Shown here one piece after another: positions 35,133 to 43,990 of a stretch of DNA of 64,000 bases. A program made the translations under genes and the position numbers. The notes beneath the pieces are model-generated. The model ran no database searches and had not been told where the DNA came from. It saw only the letters and a program-made list of their open reading frames with translations. The stretch is taken from assembly GCF_029945965.1 (NCBI RefSeq), contig NZ_JAQSDO010000015.1:871952-935951 (forward strand). Direction: 5' to 3'. The stretch comes from Thermomonas sp. (GTDB lineage Bacteria > Pseudomonadota > Gammaproteobacteria > Xanthomonadales > Xanthomonadaceae). The stretch's first letter is position 1. Every line of letters starts with the position of its first letter.

Positions 35133-35573
35133 ATGTCATCGCCAGATCCCAACCGTCGCCCCTCCAATGCCGGCCGTTACCTGTTCATGCTTGTACTGGG
35201 CCTGGCGCTTGGCGCCATCGCCACGGTGATGCTGCTGCGTACGCTGGAAGCACGCAAGGATCATTTCCCCACTTCGCTGATGCAGGTGCAGGACTGGCAT
35301 ATGAAGCAGCTCAGTGCCGACGTAAAGCAGAACCGCTGCAACGCCACCGACATCCTGCCGCACCTGCAAGCGCTGAGGATGACGGCCACCGATATCGATG
35401 TCGCGTTCCCTGACCTGCGCGAGGACAAGCGTTTCGGCACGGCGAGTTCCGACATGCGCGCGACGATGGACAAGATCATCGCCAATCCGCCATTGACCTG
35501 TGAAGGCGTGGGTGCGGCGATGAAGGAGATCGGCCAGTCGTGCAAGGGCTGCCATCAGGATTTCAAGAACTGA
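35133..35573 (+). CDS. Membrane-anchored cytochrome c'-like protein
   Basis: A 146-aa protein with an N-terminal hydrophobic anchor or signal (residues 17-36) and a helical domain ending in a single heme-binding motif SCKGCHQDFKN at the very C-terminus. The position of C-x-x-CH near the end followed by a phenylalanine/lysine is the pattern of class II cytochromes c' (four-helix bundle). The length after the anchor (about 110 aa) is slightly short for this class. GGAG lies before the start. A strong terminator follows 28 bases after the stop. Electron partner and function are unknown. Confidence 0.78.
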   Translation: MSSPDPNRRPSNAGRYLFMLVLGLALGAIATVMLLRTLEARKDHFPTSLMQVQDWHMKQLSADVKQNRCNATDILPHLQALRMTATDIDVAFPDLREDKRFGTASSDMRATMDKIIANPPLTCEGVGAAMKEIGQSCKGCHQDFKN

Positions 35574-35600
35574 TTTCTTCGGTTTGATCAAGCTTCAACT

Positions 35601-35632
35601 GCAACGGCCCGCATCGCGGGCCGTTGCTTTTT
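35601..35632 (+). terminator. Rho-independent terminator after the cytochrome c'-like gene
   Basis: Perfect 12-base-pair stem GCAACGGCCCGC/GCGGGCCGTTGC with loop ATC, followed by TTTTT. The 23-base core is identical to the terminator at 36302. Confidence 0.9.
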
Positions 35633-35783
35633 ACACCGTGTGGACATCGGTGAATCGACCGTAACCGGTTGTTACGGTTCTCATGCATCATCGCTCAGCG
35701 TTCATGCTGGGCGGGCTAGGGTCGATACGAGTCGCGGCTGCGTCGCCCGGCCTTCCTTCCCTAAAACCGCATGGAGCCACCCG

Positions 35784-36275
35784 ATGAACGTCCCGACCAA
35801 GATCCGCAGCAATCCCATGCACATCCTCGGTGCCGCGACCCTCGCCATCGGGCTCTCGTTTGCCGCCGGCTGCGCGAGTACCGGCCAGGGCTATTCCTCG
35901 GGTGGCAATTACAACTCCGGCAACTCTGGCAATTACGGCAACTGCTACGACTGCGGCACCGTGACCAAGATTGAAGGTGCAGGCAACGGCACGAAAGGCG
36001 CGGTGATCGGCGGAATTCTCGGTGCGGTCGTAGGCCATGAGGTTTCGGCGCATACCGGCGGCAGCTCTGGCAACCAGAACATCTCGACCGTGGCAGGCGC
36101 TGCCGCGGGCGCAGTCGCAGGCAATGCAATCGCCAAGAACCGTTTCGATAGCGGCTACGTTGTCCACGTGCGGATGAACGATGGCCGCATGATTTCGGTC
36201 AACCAGGCGGATTTGAGCGGTATTCGCGAAGGTTCGCGGGTACGCATCAGCAACGGTCGCGCCTATGCGCAGTAA
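35784..36275 (+). CDS. Glycine-zipper 2TM outer-membrane lipoprotein
   Basis: A 163-aa lipoprotein with signal peptide and lipobox LSFAAGC (lipidated C30), then a low-complexity Gly/Ser/Asn/Tyr stretch. Next comes a conserved CYDCGTV region near residue 55, the glycine-zipper block (GAVIGGILGAVVGHE ... GAAAGAVAGNAIAK) and a C-terminal domain (VHVRMNDGRMISVNQADL). This is the 17-kDa surface antigen/SlyB-like layout. I chose ATG 35784 because the signal peptide begins there; the ORF track runs further upstream. Terminators with the same core flank the gene on both sides, so it is likely a single-gene unit. Confidence 0.85.
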   Translation: MNVPTKIRSNPMHILGAATLAIGLSFAAGCASTGQGYSSGGNYNSGNSGNYGNCYDCGTVTKIEGAGNGTKGAVIGGILGAVVGHEVSAHTGGSSGNQNISTVAGAAAGAVAGNAIAKNRFDSGYVVHVRMNDGRMISVNQADLSGIREGSRVRISNGRAYAQ

Positions 36276-36300
36276 GGCCAGCTAAAGCAACTTCCTATTT

Positions 36301-36330
36301 CAACGGCCCGCATCGCGGGCCGTTTTGTTT
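36301..36330 (+). terminator. Rho-independent terminator after the glycine-zipper lipoprotein gene
   Basis: Ten-base-pair stem AACGGCCCGC/GCGGGCCGTT with loop ATC and a following TTGTTT. The core matches the terminator at 35601 base for base over 23 bases. Confidence 0.85.
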
Positions 36331-36389
36331 GGCTCACTGGAATTGACTCAGAATGAGTCTCGCAACCCCACACCCACCCACGAGCCCGC

Positions 36390-36890
36390 ATGGATTCATC
36401 CGCGCTGTTTTACCTGATTGCCGCCGCCCTGATTCTGATCGGGCTGATCGGCACGGTCTTGCCCGCCCTGCCCGGATTGCCGTTGGTGTTCGCTGGCATG
36501 CTGCTCGCGGCCTGGGCAGGTGGTTTCGAGCAGGTCGGCATTCCGATGCTGGTGGTGCTGGGCGTGTTGACGCTGGTGTCGCTGGTTGTGGACTTCTGGG
36601 CGACAGCACTCGGCGCCAAGCGCGTCGGGGCGAGCCGCAAAGCGATTATCGGTGCGATGTTGGGCACGTTCCCCGGCTTGTTCTTCGGGCCGCTCGGCCT
36701 GCTGCTCGGCCCTTTCGTGGGCGCGCTGGTGGGCGAACTGTTGCACCGGCGCAGACTTGGCGGTTCTGATCTGGGCGATGCCGCAAAGATCGGCTTCGGT
36801 ACCTGGCTCGGAATCCTGTTCGGCGTGGTGCTCAAGCTGGGGCTGGCATTCGCGATGCTAGGCCTGTTCGCGCTCGCATGGTGGCTTTGA
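36390..36890 (+). CDS. DUF456 family membrane protein
   Basis: A 166-aa very hydrophobic protein with about five membrane helices. It includes GLIGTVLPALPGLPLVFAGM near residue 20 and a glycine-rich segment GAMLGTFPGLFFGPLGLLLGPFVGALVGEL near 87-116, the DUF456 signature. The function of the family is unknown. The small glycine-zipper lipoprotein before it ends with a terminator, so this gene is probably transcribed separately. A cardiolipin synthase-like gene follows after about 115 bases. Confidence 0.85.
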   Translation: MDSSALFYLIAAALILIGLIGTVLPALPGLPLVFAGMLLAAWAGGFEQVGIPMLVVLGVLTLVSLVVDFWATALGAKRVGASRKAIIGAMLGTFPGLFFGPLGLLLGPFVGALVGELLHRRRLGGSDLGDAAKIGFGTWLGILFGVVLKLGLAFAMLGLFALAWWL

Positions 36891-37004
36891 GGTCGCAAAA
36901 GACATACGCGAAGGCATGGCCATTCACGCCATGCTGAATGGCCATCTGGCATCCTGCCAACAACGTCCTGCCTGTAGTGCAGGATCGAATCGGATCGAGA
37001 CCGA

Positions 37005-38297
37005 ATGCCCATCCGCTGGAGCCGCCGCCGCATGAGCTGGACGATTGTTGTCACTGTTTTGCTGACCTTGCTGGCAGCTGCGCTGGCGATGAATTTCAAG
37101 ACCCCCGAGAAGCAGCTCGAGCGCAAGATCGAGCATCGCTACCCGGTGTCCGATCCCCAGTTCCGCCGTGAAATGGGCGTACTGCTCGGCCCCGGCATCC
37201 TTCCTGGCAATCGCGTCACCGACCTTGAGAACGGTGGAGAGATTTTTCCCGCGATGCTGGAAGCGATCCGTGCCGCGCGCACCAGCATCACGCTTGAAAC
37301 TTATATCTACTGGTCGGGCGACATCGGCCAACGATTCGCCGATGCGCTGTGCGAGCGCGCGCGCGCCGGTGTCAAGGTCAAGCTGATGGTGGACTGGGCT
37401 GGCAGCATCAAGATGAAGGATTCCATGCTTGCGCGGATGCGCGATGCGGGCGTTGATGTGCAGCAATACCGTCCACTGCGCTGGTACAACATTGGTCGCC
37501 TCAACAATCGCACCCATCGCAAGCTACTGGTGGTGGATGGGCAGATCGGCTTCACCGGCGGGGTCGGCATCGCCGACCAGTGGGAAGGCAATGCGCAGGA
37601 TCCCGAGCATTGGCGCGACATGCATTTCCGTATCGAAGGACCTGTCGTCGCGCAGATCCAGGCCGCCTTCAACGACAATTGGATCAAAACCACCGGTGTG
37701 GTTCTCAATGGCGAAGAATATTTCCCGCCTTTGCATCCGGTTGGCGACATGGATGCACACATGTTCGTGGCCTCGCCCGCCGGCGGTAGCGAAAGCATGC
37801 ACCTGATGTACCTGATGTCGATCGCCGCCGCGCAGCGCACGATCGACCTGGAAGCCGCTTATTTCGTGCCCGATGAACTTGTAATCAAGGCACTCGTGGC
37901 TGCGCGCCATCGCGGCGTGCGCGTGCGCGTGATCGTCCCGGGCGAACACATCGATTCCGAGACAGTGCGGTTCGCGTCGAAGGCCAATTGGGGCGAGTTG
38001 CTGCTCGCTGGGGTAAAGATTTACGAATATCAGCCGACGATGATGCATAACAAATTATTGATCGTCGACGGCGCCATGACATCGGTGGGCTCGACCAACT
38101 TCGACGTGCGCTCGTTCCGGCTCAACGACGAAGCAAGCCTGAACATCTATGGCCATGAGTTCGCCGAGCGGATGACCGACGTGTTCGAAAGCGACCTAAA
38201 GCCGACCGTGGAATTCAGCTACACGATGTGGAAAAAACGGCCATTGACCGAGAAGCTGGTCGAGAAATTCGTGCTGCCGATCAGGTCGCAACTCTGA
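37005..38297 (+). CDS. Phospholipase D family protein, probable cardiolipin synthase
   Basis: Membrane-associated PLD-superfamily enzyme of 430 aa, with an N-terminal helix (residues 12-30). Two HKD motifs are visible: HRKLLVVDG near residue 172 and HNKLLIVDG near 348, each followed by the expected GG/GS-T-N-D stretch. This is the two-domain pattern of ClsA/ClsB-type enzymes that join phosphatidylglycerol units. A later in-frame ATG (37032) is possible. The MscS gene begins directly after the stop (TGAATG), so the two are co-translated. Confidence 0.88.
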   Translation: MPIRWSRRRMSWTIVVTVLLTLLAAALAMNFKTPEKQLERKIEHRYPVSDPQFRREMGVLLGPGILPGNRVTDLENGGEIFPAMLEAIRAARTSITLETYIYWSGDIGQRFADALCERARAGVKVKLMVDWAGSIKMKDSMLARMRDAGVDVQQYRPLRWYNIGRLNNRTHRKLLVVDGQIGFTGGVGIADQWEGNAQDPEHWRDMHFRIEGPVVAQIQAAFNDNWIKTTGVVLNGEEYFPPLHPVGDMDAHMFVASPAGGSESMHLMYLMSIAAAQRTIDLEAAYFVPDELVIKALVAARHRGVRVRVIVPGEHIDSETVRFASKANWGELLLAGVKIYEYQPTMMHNKLLIVDGAMTSVGSTNFDVRSFRLNDEASLNIYGHEFAERMTDVFESDLKPTVEFSYTMWKKRPLTEKLVEKFVLPIRSQL

Positions 38298-39359
38298 ATG
38301 CCTGCACTCCTCCTTTTCATGACCTCCCTGAAACCGGTCGCACTCCCAGCCTTGCCGAGCGGCGACTTGTCCGACCGCTTCGCCACCGCCCTCTACCAGG
38401 TGCAGACCAAACTGGTTGCGTTGGCGGCGAGCGCGCCGTTGTTGCTGGTCGCCCTCGCCATCGTGCTGGCCTCGCTATGGCTGGGTGGCCTGATCAGCCG
38501 CCACCTGCTCATCCTGAACCGGCTGAGCCAGCGCAATCCCTATCTGGACGGTCTACTGCGCGGCATCGTCAAGACATTGATCGTGCTTGCCGGCGTGCTG
38601 GTGGCACTGGACCTGCTGGGTGCAACCTCGCTGGTCGGCGCCGTACTAGGATCGGCAGGTGTGATCGGGCTGGTGCTCGGCTTTGCGTTCAAGGACATCG
38701 CCGAAAACTATGTCGCCGGTATCCTGCTGAGCCTGCGCAAACCTTTTTCACCCGGCGATACCGTGCGGGTCGAAGGGCACGAGGGCAAGGTCGTTGCGCT
38801 TACCTCGCGCGCCACCGTACTGATGACGATCGAGGGCAACCACCTGATGTTGCCGAACGCGCTGGTGTTCAAATCCGTGCTGCTCAACTTCAGCCGCAAT
38901 CCCAAGCGGCGCTTCGAATTCGAACTGGATCTCAATGCCGGCGCTTCGCTGCATGGCGCGATGGATACCGGAATTTCTGCGCTTGCCTCGATGGAAGGCG
39001 TGCTTGCCGAGCCTGCCCCCGCCGCACTGATCCTGGAAATTCCCAGCGGTGGCGCTCGACTGCAGTTCGTCGGCTGGATAGACCAGTCCCACAATGACCT
39101 GGCCAGGACCCGTAGCGAGGCATTGCGCCGCGTATTCAAGTCATTGCAGGCCGCCGGCATGGCACCGGCGGTACAGGTACAACATGTGCGGCTGGAACAC
39201 AGCGACGAGAATGCCACGCGGCATGTGCATGAAACCGAAACCGAACGCGACACCTCGGTCGACCACGCGCTGGATGCGCAACTGGGGCAGGCCCGAAGCG
39301 AAGAAAGCAGCAGCGACCTGCTCAAGCATGCCACGACCGGCAACGAACCACCGCCCTGA
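38298..39359 (+). CDS. MscS-family mechanosensitive ion channel
   Basis: Inner-membrane channel of 353 aa that would release solutes upon hypo-osmotic shock. Three helices lie before residue 140. The pore-lining helix has the glycine/alanine pattern GAVLGSAGVIGLVLGFAFKDIAENYVAG, and the following beta domain starts PFSPGDTVRV. A C-terminal alpha/beta domain and an acidic tail complete the protein. It starts on the base after the cardiolipin synthase stop. The pairing of a membrane-lipid enzyme with a tension-gated channel is suggestive but unproven. Confidence 0.92.
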   Translation: MPALLLFMTSLKPVALPALPSGDLSDRFATALYQVQTKLVALAASAPLLLVALAIVLASLWLGGLISRHLLILNRLSQRNPYLDGLLRGIVKTLIVLAGVLVALDLLGATSLVGAVLGSAGVIGLVLGFAFKDIAENYVAGILLSLRKPFSPGDTVRVEGHEGKVVALTSRATVLMTIEGNHLMLPNALVFKSVLLNFSRNPKRRFEFELDLNAGASLHGAMDTGISALASMEGVLAEPAPAALILEIPSGGARLQFVGWIDQSHNDLARTRSEALRRVFKSLQAAGMAPAVQVQHVRLEHSDENATRHVHETETERDTSVDHALDAQLGQARSEESSSDLLKHATTGNEPPP

Positions 39360-39400
39360 ATCAATTGCCGCGGTTCTATTGCCCCGATCAACCGCGCCAG

Positions 39401-39796
39401 TCAATCACCAAAAATCAGCCAATGTCGGGCTTCGACTTCATGGCTGAACACACGTGCCTTGATGCCGCGTTCCAGGCACAGGATTTCACCGAATTCGGCG
39501 CCTTGAATGTCCTCGCGCAGCTCGACGAAGGCAACCCGCATATCGGCCAAGTTCATCTCGGAAATAGCATCGATCACCACCTCGATTCCGGCCTGATCGA
39601 CGGTTGAACGCAAATCCTCCAGCACCATCAAGCGCTTGCTTTTGGTGGCTTCGCACTCAGCGGCCAGGATCTGCCACATCGCCAGCGACACCTCCAGCGA
39701 ATCGGTGCCGTCGAACACATACGCACGCAGGTAATCCGGGTGCTGGTCGTAACAGATGCGGAATCCCGGGCCCGGCACGACCCATGTATTGCTCAT
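39401..39796 (-). CDS. STAS/SpoIIAA-like protein, paralogue 1
   Basis: A 131-aa cytoplasmic protein of unknown function. No membrane helix is visible. The order of strands and helices, with LVVDD/LMVLEDL near residue 55 and ADMRVAFVELREDIQGAEFGE at 95-115, suggests a STAS/SpoIIAA-like fold. It aligns over almost its whole length with the protein at 46966-47355 (shared FRI-Y, LRA-V, MRVA-VE, GEIL, ARV, WL). The ATG at 39796 overlaps the fumarase stop as ATGA, so it is made together with fumarase. A regulatory or chaperone role is only an inference. Confidence 0.7.
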   Translation of the reverse strand: MSNTWVVPGPGFRICYDQHPDYLRAYVFDGTDSLEVSLAMWQILAAECEATKSKRLMVLEDLRSTVDQAGIEVVIDAISEMNLADMRVAFVELREDIQGAEFGEILCLERGIKARVFSHEVEARHWLIFGD

Positions 39797-41322
39797 GCCA
39801 GCACCAACGGAATACTGCCCGTCGTATTCGCGATCCTGGCCTTCCACTCGCGTGGGCCGGTTTCATGCACCGACGTGCCCAGCGAATCGACTGCAACGGT
39901 CACCGGCATGTCCTGCACGGTGAATTCGTAGATGGCCTCCATGCCGAGATCGGCAAAGCCGACAACTTTCGCTGCCTTGATCGCCTTGGACACCAGGTAA
40001 GCCGCGCCGCCGACTGCCATCAGATAGGCGGAGCCGTGCCTGCGGATCGCATCAATCGCGACCGGGCCTCGCTCGGCCTTGCCGACCATGCCCAGCAGGC
40101 CGGTCTGTTCAAGCAACTGCTCGGTGAACTTGTCCATGCGCGTCGCGGTGGTCGGGCCGGCCGGGCCAACGACTTCGTCGCGCACCGGATCGACCGGTCC
40201 AACGTAGTAGATGAAACGTCCGCGCAGGTCGACCGGCAACGCCTCACCCTTGCCGAGCATGCCGACAATGCGTTTGTGCGCGGCGTCACGCCCGGTCAGT
40301 AGCTTGCCGTTGAGCAGCAAAGTCTCGCCCGGTTTCCAACTGGAAAGATCTTCTTTGGTCAGCGTGTCCAGGTCGACGCGGCGCCCTTTCGATGCATCGT
40401 AAGTGAGCTTTGGCCAGTCCTCGAGCGACGGCGGCTCCAGCATCACCGGGCCGCTGCCATCGAGGGTGAAATGAGCATGGCGAGTCGCCGCGCAATTCGG
40501 GATCATCGCCACCGGCAGGTTGGCGGCATGGGTCGGATAGTCCTTGACCTTGATGTCGAGCACCGTGGTCAGCCCGCCCAGGCCCTGCGCGCCGATGCCC
40601 AGCGCATTGACCTTGTCGAACAATTCCAGCCGCAGTTCCTCCGCGCGGTTCGATGCACCACGCGCTTGCAGGTCGGTGATGTCGATGGGCTCCATCAGCG
40701 ATTCCTTGGCCAGTAGCATCGCCTTCTCTGCGGTGCCGCCGATGCCGATGCCGAGCATGCCCGGCGGACACCAGCCGGCGCCCATGGTCGGCACCGTCTT
40801 CAACACCCAGTCGACGATGGAATCGGACGGATTGAGCATCGCGAACTTGGACTTGGCCTCGCTGCCGCCGCCCTTCGCCGCCACGATCACCTCGACCGTA
40901 TTGCCGGGCGCGACCTTCATATTGACCACGCCTGGCGTGTTGTCCCCGGTGTTGATGCGCTTGCCGGCCGGATCGGTCAGAATGCTTGCACGCAGCTTGT
41001 TGTCCGGGTGGTTGTAGGCGCGGCGCACGCCTTCGTGGACCATGTCTTCCACGCCCATCGTGGCATCGTCCCAGCGCACGCTCATGCCGATTTCAAGGAA
41101 CACGGTGACGATGCCGGTGTCCTGACAGATCGGGCGGTGGCCTTCGGCGCACATCCGCGAATTGATCAGGATTTGCGCGATCGCGTCCTTGGCCGCGGGC
41201 GACTGTTCGCGCTCGTAGGCGGCGGACAGGCTGCGGATGTAATCGACCGGGTGGTAATAGCTGATGTACTGGAGGGCGTCTGCGACCGATTGGATCAGAT
41301 CTTCCTGCTTGATGGCTGTCAC
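39793..41322 (-). CDS. Fumarate hydratase, class I
   Basis: 4Fe-4S-dependent fumarase of 509 aa, interconverting fumarate and malate in the TCA cycle. Conserved features include CAEGHRPICQDTG near residue 58, GAGWCPPGMLGIGIGGTAEKA near 180 and IPNCAATRHAHF near 275. The cysteines match the cluster ligands of class I enzymes. It belongs to the oxygen-sensitive, single-chain FumA/FumB-like class rather than the iron-independent FumC class. The next gene on the strand is the STAS-like protein, coupled through ATGA. A TerB-like gene lies on the opposite side. Confidence 0.94.
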   Translation of the reverse strand: MTAIKQEDLIQSVADALQYISYYHPVDYIRSLSAAYEREQSPAAKDAIAQILINSRMCAEGHRPICQDTGIVTVFLEIGMSVRWDDATMGVEDMVHEGVRRAYNHPDNKLRASILTDPAGKRINTGDNTPGVVNMKVAPGNTVEVIVAAKGGGSEAKSKFAMLNPSDSIVDWVLKTVPTMGAGWCPPGMLGIGIGGTAEKAMLLAKESLMEPIDITDLQARGASNRAEELRLELFDKVNALGIGAQGLGGLTTVLDIKVKDYPTHAANLPVAMIPNCAATRHAHFTLDGSGPVMLEPPSLEDWPKLTYDASKGRRVDLDTLTKEDLSSWKPGETLLLNGKLLTGRDAAHKRIVGMLGKGEALPVDLRGRFIYYVGPVDPVRDEVVGPAGPTTATRMDKFTEQLLEQTGLLGMVGKAERGPVAIDAIRRHGSAYLMAVGGAAYLVSKAIKAAKVVGFADLGMEAIYEFTVQDMPVTVAVDSLGTSVHETGPREWKARIANTTGSIPLVLA

Positions 41323-41456
41323 GGATTGGACTGACTGGGCTCGGGGGAGGCCAATAATAGCGCCATGGTCTTTTCAGCAGGCCTCCGGTAGCGCAGGATG
41401 GGCACTCAACCAATCAGTTCAACCAATTAGATCGACTAAAACAGGGGAAGTCGCTC

Positions 41457-41954
41457 ATGAGTGGCAACGATGCATCCACGCGATTTGATGGCTTTGGTGG
41501 CGCACTACTCGATATCCGCCTGCTGCTGACCGACCTGTTGGGCCTGGGCAAGCCAGATCCCGAAAAACAGATGGTGATCGAAGTGTTCTTCGGCATGATG
41601 GGCTATCTGGCCAAGGCAGACAGGCTGGTGAGCAGCCATGAATCCAATCTTGCCAACACCCTGATGGACGAAATCGACCTCTCGCTGGCTGCCCGGCGCA
41701 TCGCGATGGAGTCCTTTGATCGCGGCATGCGCAAGGACATCCACATCAATGCCGAACTACTGCGTTTCACTGACGTGCATAAAGCTGGCTCGTCCGAAGC
41801 CGAGCGCTTGCACAATGTGCTGGTGCGCCTCGTGGTATCCGATGGGCGCCTGAACCCGGCCGAATACGACTTGATGAAACAGATTGGCCAGGACCTGGGC
41901 ATTCCTGTCGAAACCCTGGATGCCAAGCTGGCGGAATACACGCTCAAGCGCTGA
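41457..41954 (+). CDS. TerB-like protein
   Basis: A 165-aa soluble helical protein with two similar repeats: EVFFGMMGYLAKADRLVSSHE near 42 and NVLVRLVVSDGRLNPAEYDLM near 121. The acidic D-G-x-x-x-x-E type sites are those of the TerB/DjlA N-terminal fold, whose acidic residues may bind metal. No other ter genes or J-domain are present, so it is not part of a tellurite operon. It is divergent from the fumarase gene across 134 bases that carry a possible TATTAT -10 element for fumarase. Function unknown. Confidence 0.75.
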   Translation: MSGNDASTRFDGFGGALLDIRLLLTDLLGLGKPDPEKQMVIEVFFGMMGYLAKADRLVSSHESNLANTLMDEIDLSLAARRIAMESFDRGMRKDIHINAELLRFTDVHKAGSSEAERLHNVLVRLVVSDGRLNPAEYDLMKQIGQDLGIPVETLDAKLAEYTLKR

Positions 41955-42110
41955 GCGCCCGCGTCGTCCACGCAATCGGCCACGACCTGCCGCCGGTTGC
42001 GTAATGCGGCCTCTACATTGCGTCACAGCGACAACCTGTTGTTAGTCACGATGACTGTTCACGTCAGTGGCGCACGATAATCACTCCCGATATTCGCGCA
42101 CAATTGGCAG

Positions 42111-43964
42111 ATGTCGCCACCCCTGCCCGCTTACCAGATGAACATGCGCCAGCGCTTCAGCGCGATGCGCAACATCCCGCCGTTCCTGCGCGAGATCTGG
42201 GGCACCAGCAAGCCGATGACGCTGGCCTCGATCGGCATCCGGCTGATCCGCGCATTTCTGCCGATCGCCACGCTGTACATCGGCAAGCTCATCATCGACG
42301 AAGCCGTGCGCCTGCTCGGGCTTGGCGTCGAACATGAACTGAGCGCCGCGTGGCAGGCCGGGCAACTTGATCACCTGCTTACGCTGCTGGGCCTGGAATT
42401 CGGCCTGGCGATCCTTGCCGACCTGCTTGGCAGGCTAGTCGGTTACGTCGACACGTTGCTGTCCGAGCGCTTCACCAATGCAACCAGCATCCGCCTGATG
42501 GAGCACGCAGCCACGCTTGACCTCGAGGATTTCGAGGATGCGGAGCTGCAGGACAAGCTGGATCGCGCGCGCAGGCAGACCATGGGGCGGATGAACCTGC
42601 TCAGCCAATTGTTCGGGCAGGCCCAGGACGTCATCACGGTCATCAGTTTTGCCGTCGGGCTGCTGGCGTATGCGCCGTGGCTGATGCTGCTGCTGGCAGT
42701 GGCACTGATCCCGGCCTTCATCGGCGAGTCGCACTTCAATGCGCTGAATTACGCGCTCAACTTTCAATGGACGCCAGAGCGCCGACAGCTCGAGTACTTG
42801 CGTCAAATGGGCGCCAGCGTGGACACCGCGAAAGAAGTCAAGATCTTCAACCTCAATCGCTTCTTCATCGAGCGTTTTCGCTTCCTGTCCGACAAGTTCT
42901 ACGCGGGCAACAAGGTACTCGCCGGAAAACGCGCGTTATGGGGCACGTTGCTGGCGGCGCTGGGCACGCTGGGCTATTACATCGCCTATGCCTATATCGC
43001 CTGGCGCACGGTGCGCGGCGATTTCAGCATCGGCGACCTGACCTTCCTGGCCGGCAGTTTCCGTCGCCTGCGCCAGTTGCTGGAAAGCCTGTTGAGCGGG
43101 TTTTCGCAAGTCGCGAGCCAAGCGTTGTATCTCGATGACCTGTATTCGTTTTTCCAGATCAAGCCGGACATCCGCAGCAAGCCGGATGCAATTCCGGTGC
43201 CGAAGCCGATCCGCAGCGGCTTCGTGTTCGACAACGTCGGTTTCAAATACGAAGGCGCCGAACGCTGGGCGCTGCGTGGCGTGGATTTCGAATTGCATGC
43301 CGGCGAAGTGCTCGCATTGGTCGGTGAGAACGGCGCCGGCAAGACCACCCTGGTCAAGCTGCTGGCGCGCCTGTACGACCCCGACGAAGGCCGCATCCTG
43401 CTGGATGGCCGTGATCTGCGCGACTACGACATGGAGGACCTGCGTGCCAACATAGGGGTGATCTTCCAGGACTTCGTGCGTTACCACCTGACCGCAGCGG
43501 AGAACATCGGTGTCGGCCAGATCGATGCGATGTACGACCGCGAGCGCATCGAACAGGCCGCGCGCCGGGGCATGGCCGATGAAGTGATCGCCGAGTTGCC
43601 GAAGGACTATGACCAGATCATCGGCCGCCGCTTCAAGGATGGCGTGGACCTGTCCGGCGGGCAGTGGCAGAAAATCGCGATTGCGCGGGCCTACATGCGC
43701 GATGCGCAGGTGATGATCCTGGACGAACCGACTGCGGCGCTGGATGCGCGCAGCGAATTCGAAGTGTTCGAACGCTTCAAGGAACTATCCGACAACCGCA
43801 CTGCGGTGCTGATCAGCCATCGCTTTTCCAGCGTGCGCATGGCCGACCGCATCCTGGTGCTCGCCGATGGCAAGGTAGAGTCCAGCGGTACCCACGAACA
43901 ACTGCTGGCGCAAGGCGGCCGCTACGCGGAACTGTTCGAATTGCAGGCCTCTGGTTATCGCTGA
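42111..43964 (+). CDS. ABC transporter, fused permease and ATP-binding protein
   Basis: A 617-aa half-size exporter with six membrane helices (about residues 40-320) and a C-terminal ATPase: Walker A GENGAGKTT near 404, signature LSGGQWQKIAIARAY near 510, Walker B VMILDEPTAALD near 530 and ISHRFSS. It resembles the multidrug/lipid/peptide half-exporters that work as homodimers. The long cytosolic insertions in the helix pairs (EVKIFNLNRFF) fit the type IV exporter fold. The substrate cannot be told. It is followed by a sugar dehydrogenase after 26 bases; whether they share a transcript is uncertain. Confidence 0.88.
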   Translation: MSPPLPAYQMNMRQRFSAMRNIPPFLREIWGTSKPMTLASIGIRLIRAFLPIATLYIGKLIIDEAVRLLGLGVEHELSAAWQAGQLDHLLTLLGLEFGLAILADLLGRLVGYVDTLLSERFTNATSIRLMEHAATLDLEDFEDAELQDKLDRARRQTMGRMNLLSQLFGQAQDVITVISFAVGLLAYAPWLMLLLAVALIPAFIGESHFNALNYALNFQWTPERRQLEYLRQMGASVDTAKEVKIFNLNRFFIERFRFLSDKFYAGNKVLAGKRALWGTLLAALGTLGYYIAYAYIAWRTVRGDFSIGDLTFLAGSFRRLRQLLESLLSGFSQVASQALYLDDLYSFFQIKPDIRSKPDAIPVPKPIRSGFVFDNVGFKYEGAERWALRGVDFELHAGEVLALVGENGAGKTTLVKLLARLYDPDEGRILLDGRDLRDYDMEDLRANIGVIFQDFVRYHLTAAENIGVGQIDAMYDRERIEQAARRGMADEVIAELPKDYDQIIGRRFKDGVDLSGGQWQKIAIARAYMRDAQVMILDEPTAALDARSEFEVFERFKELSDNRTAVLISHRFSSVRMADRILVLADGKVESSGTHEQLLAQGGRYAELFELQASGYR

Positions 43965-43990
43965 AAGAAACGACTGAAGGAGTACGAGAA

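Noticed and set aside
41457-41954. Tellurite-resistance system based on the TerB-like gene
   Set aside because: No other ter genes are present; TerB-like domains occur alone in many proteins.
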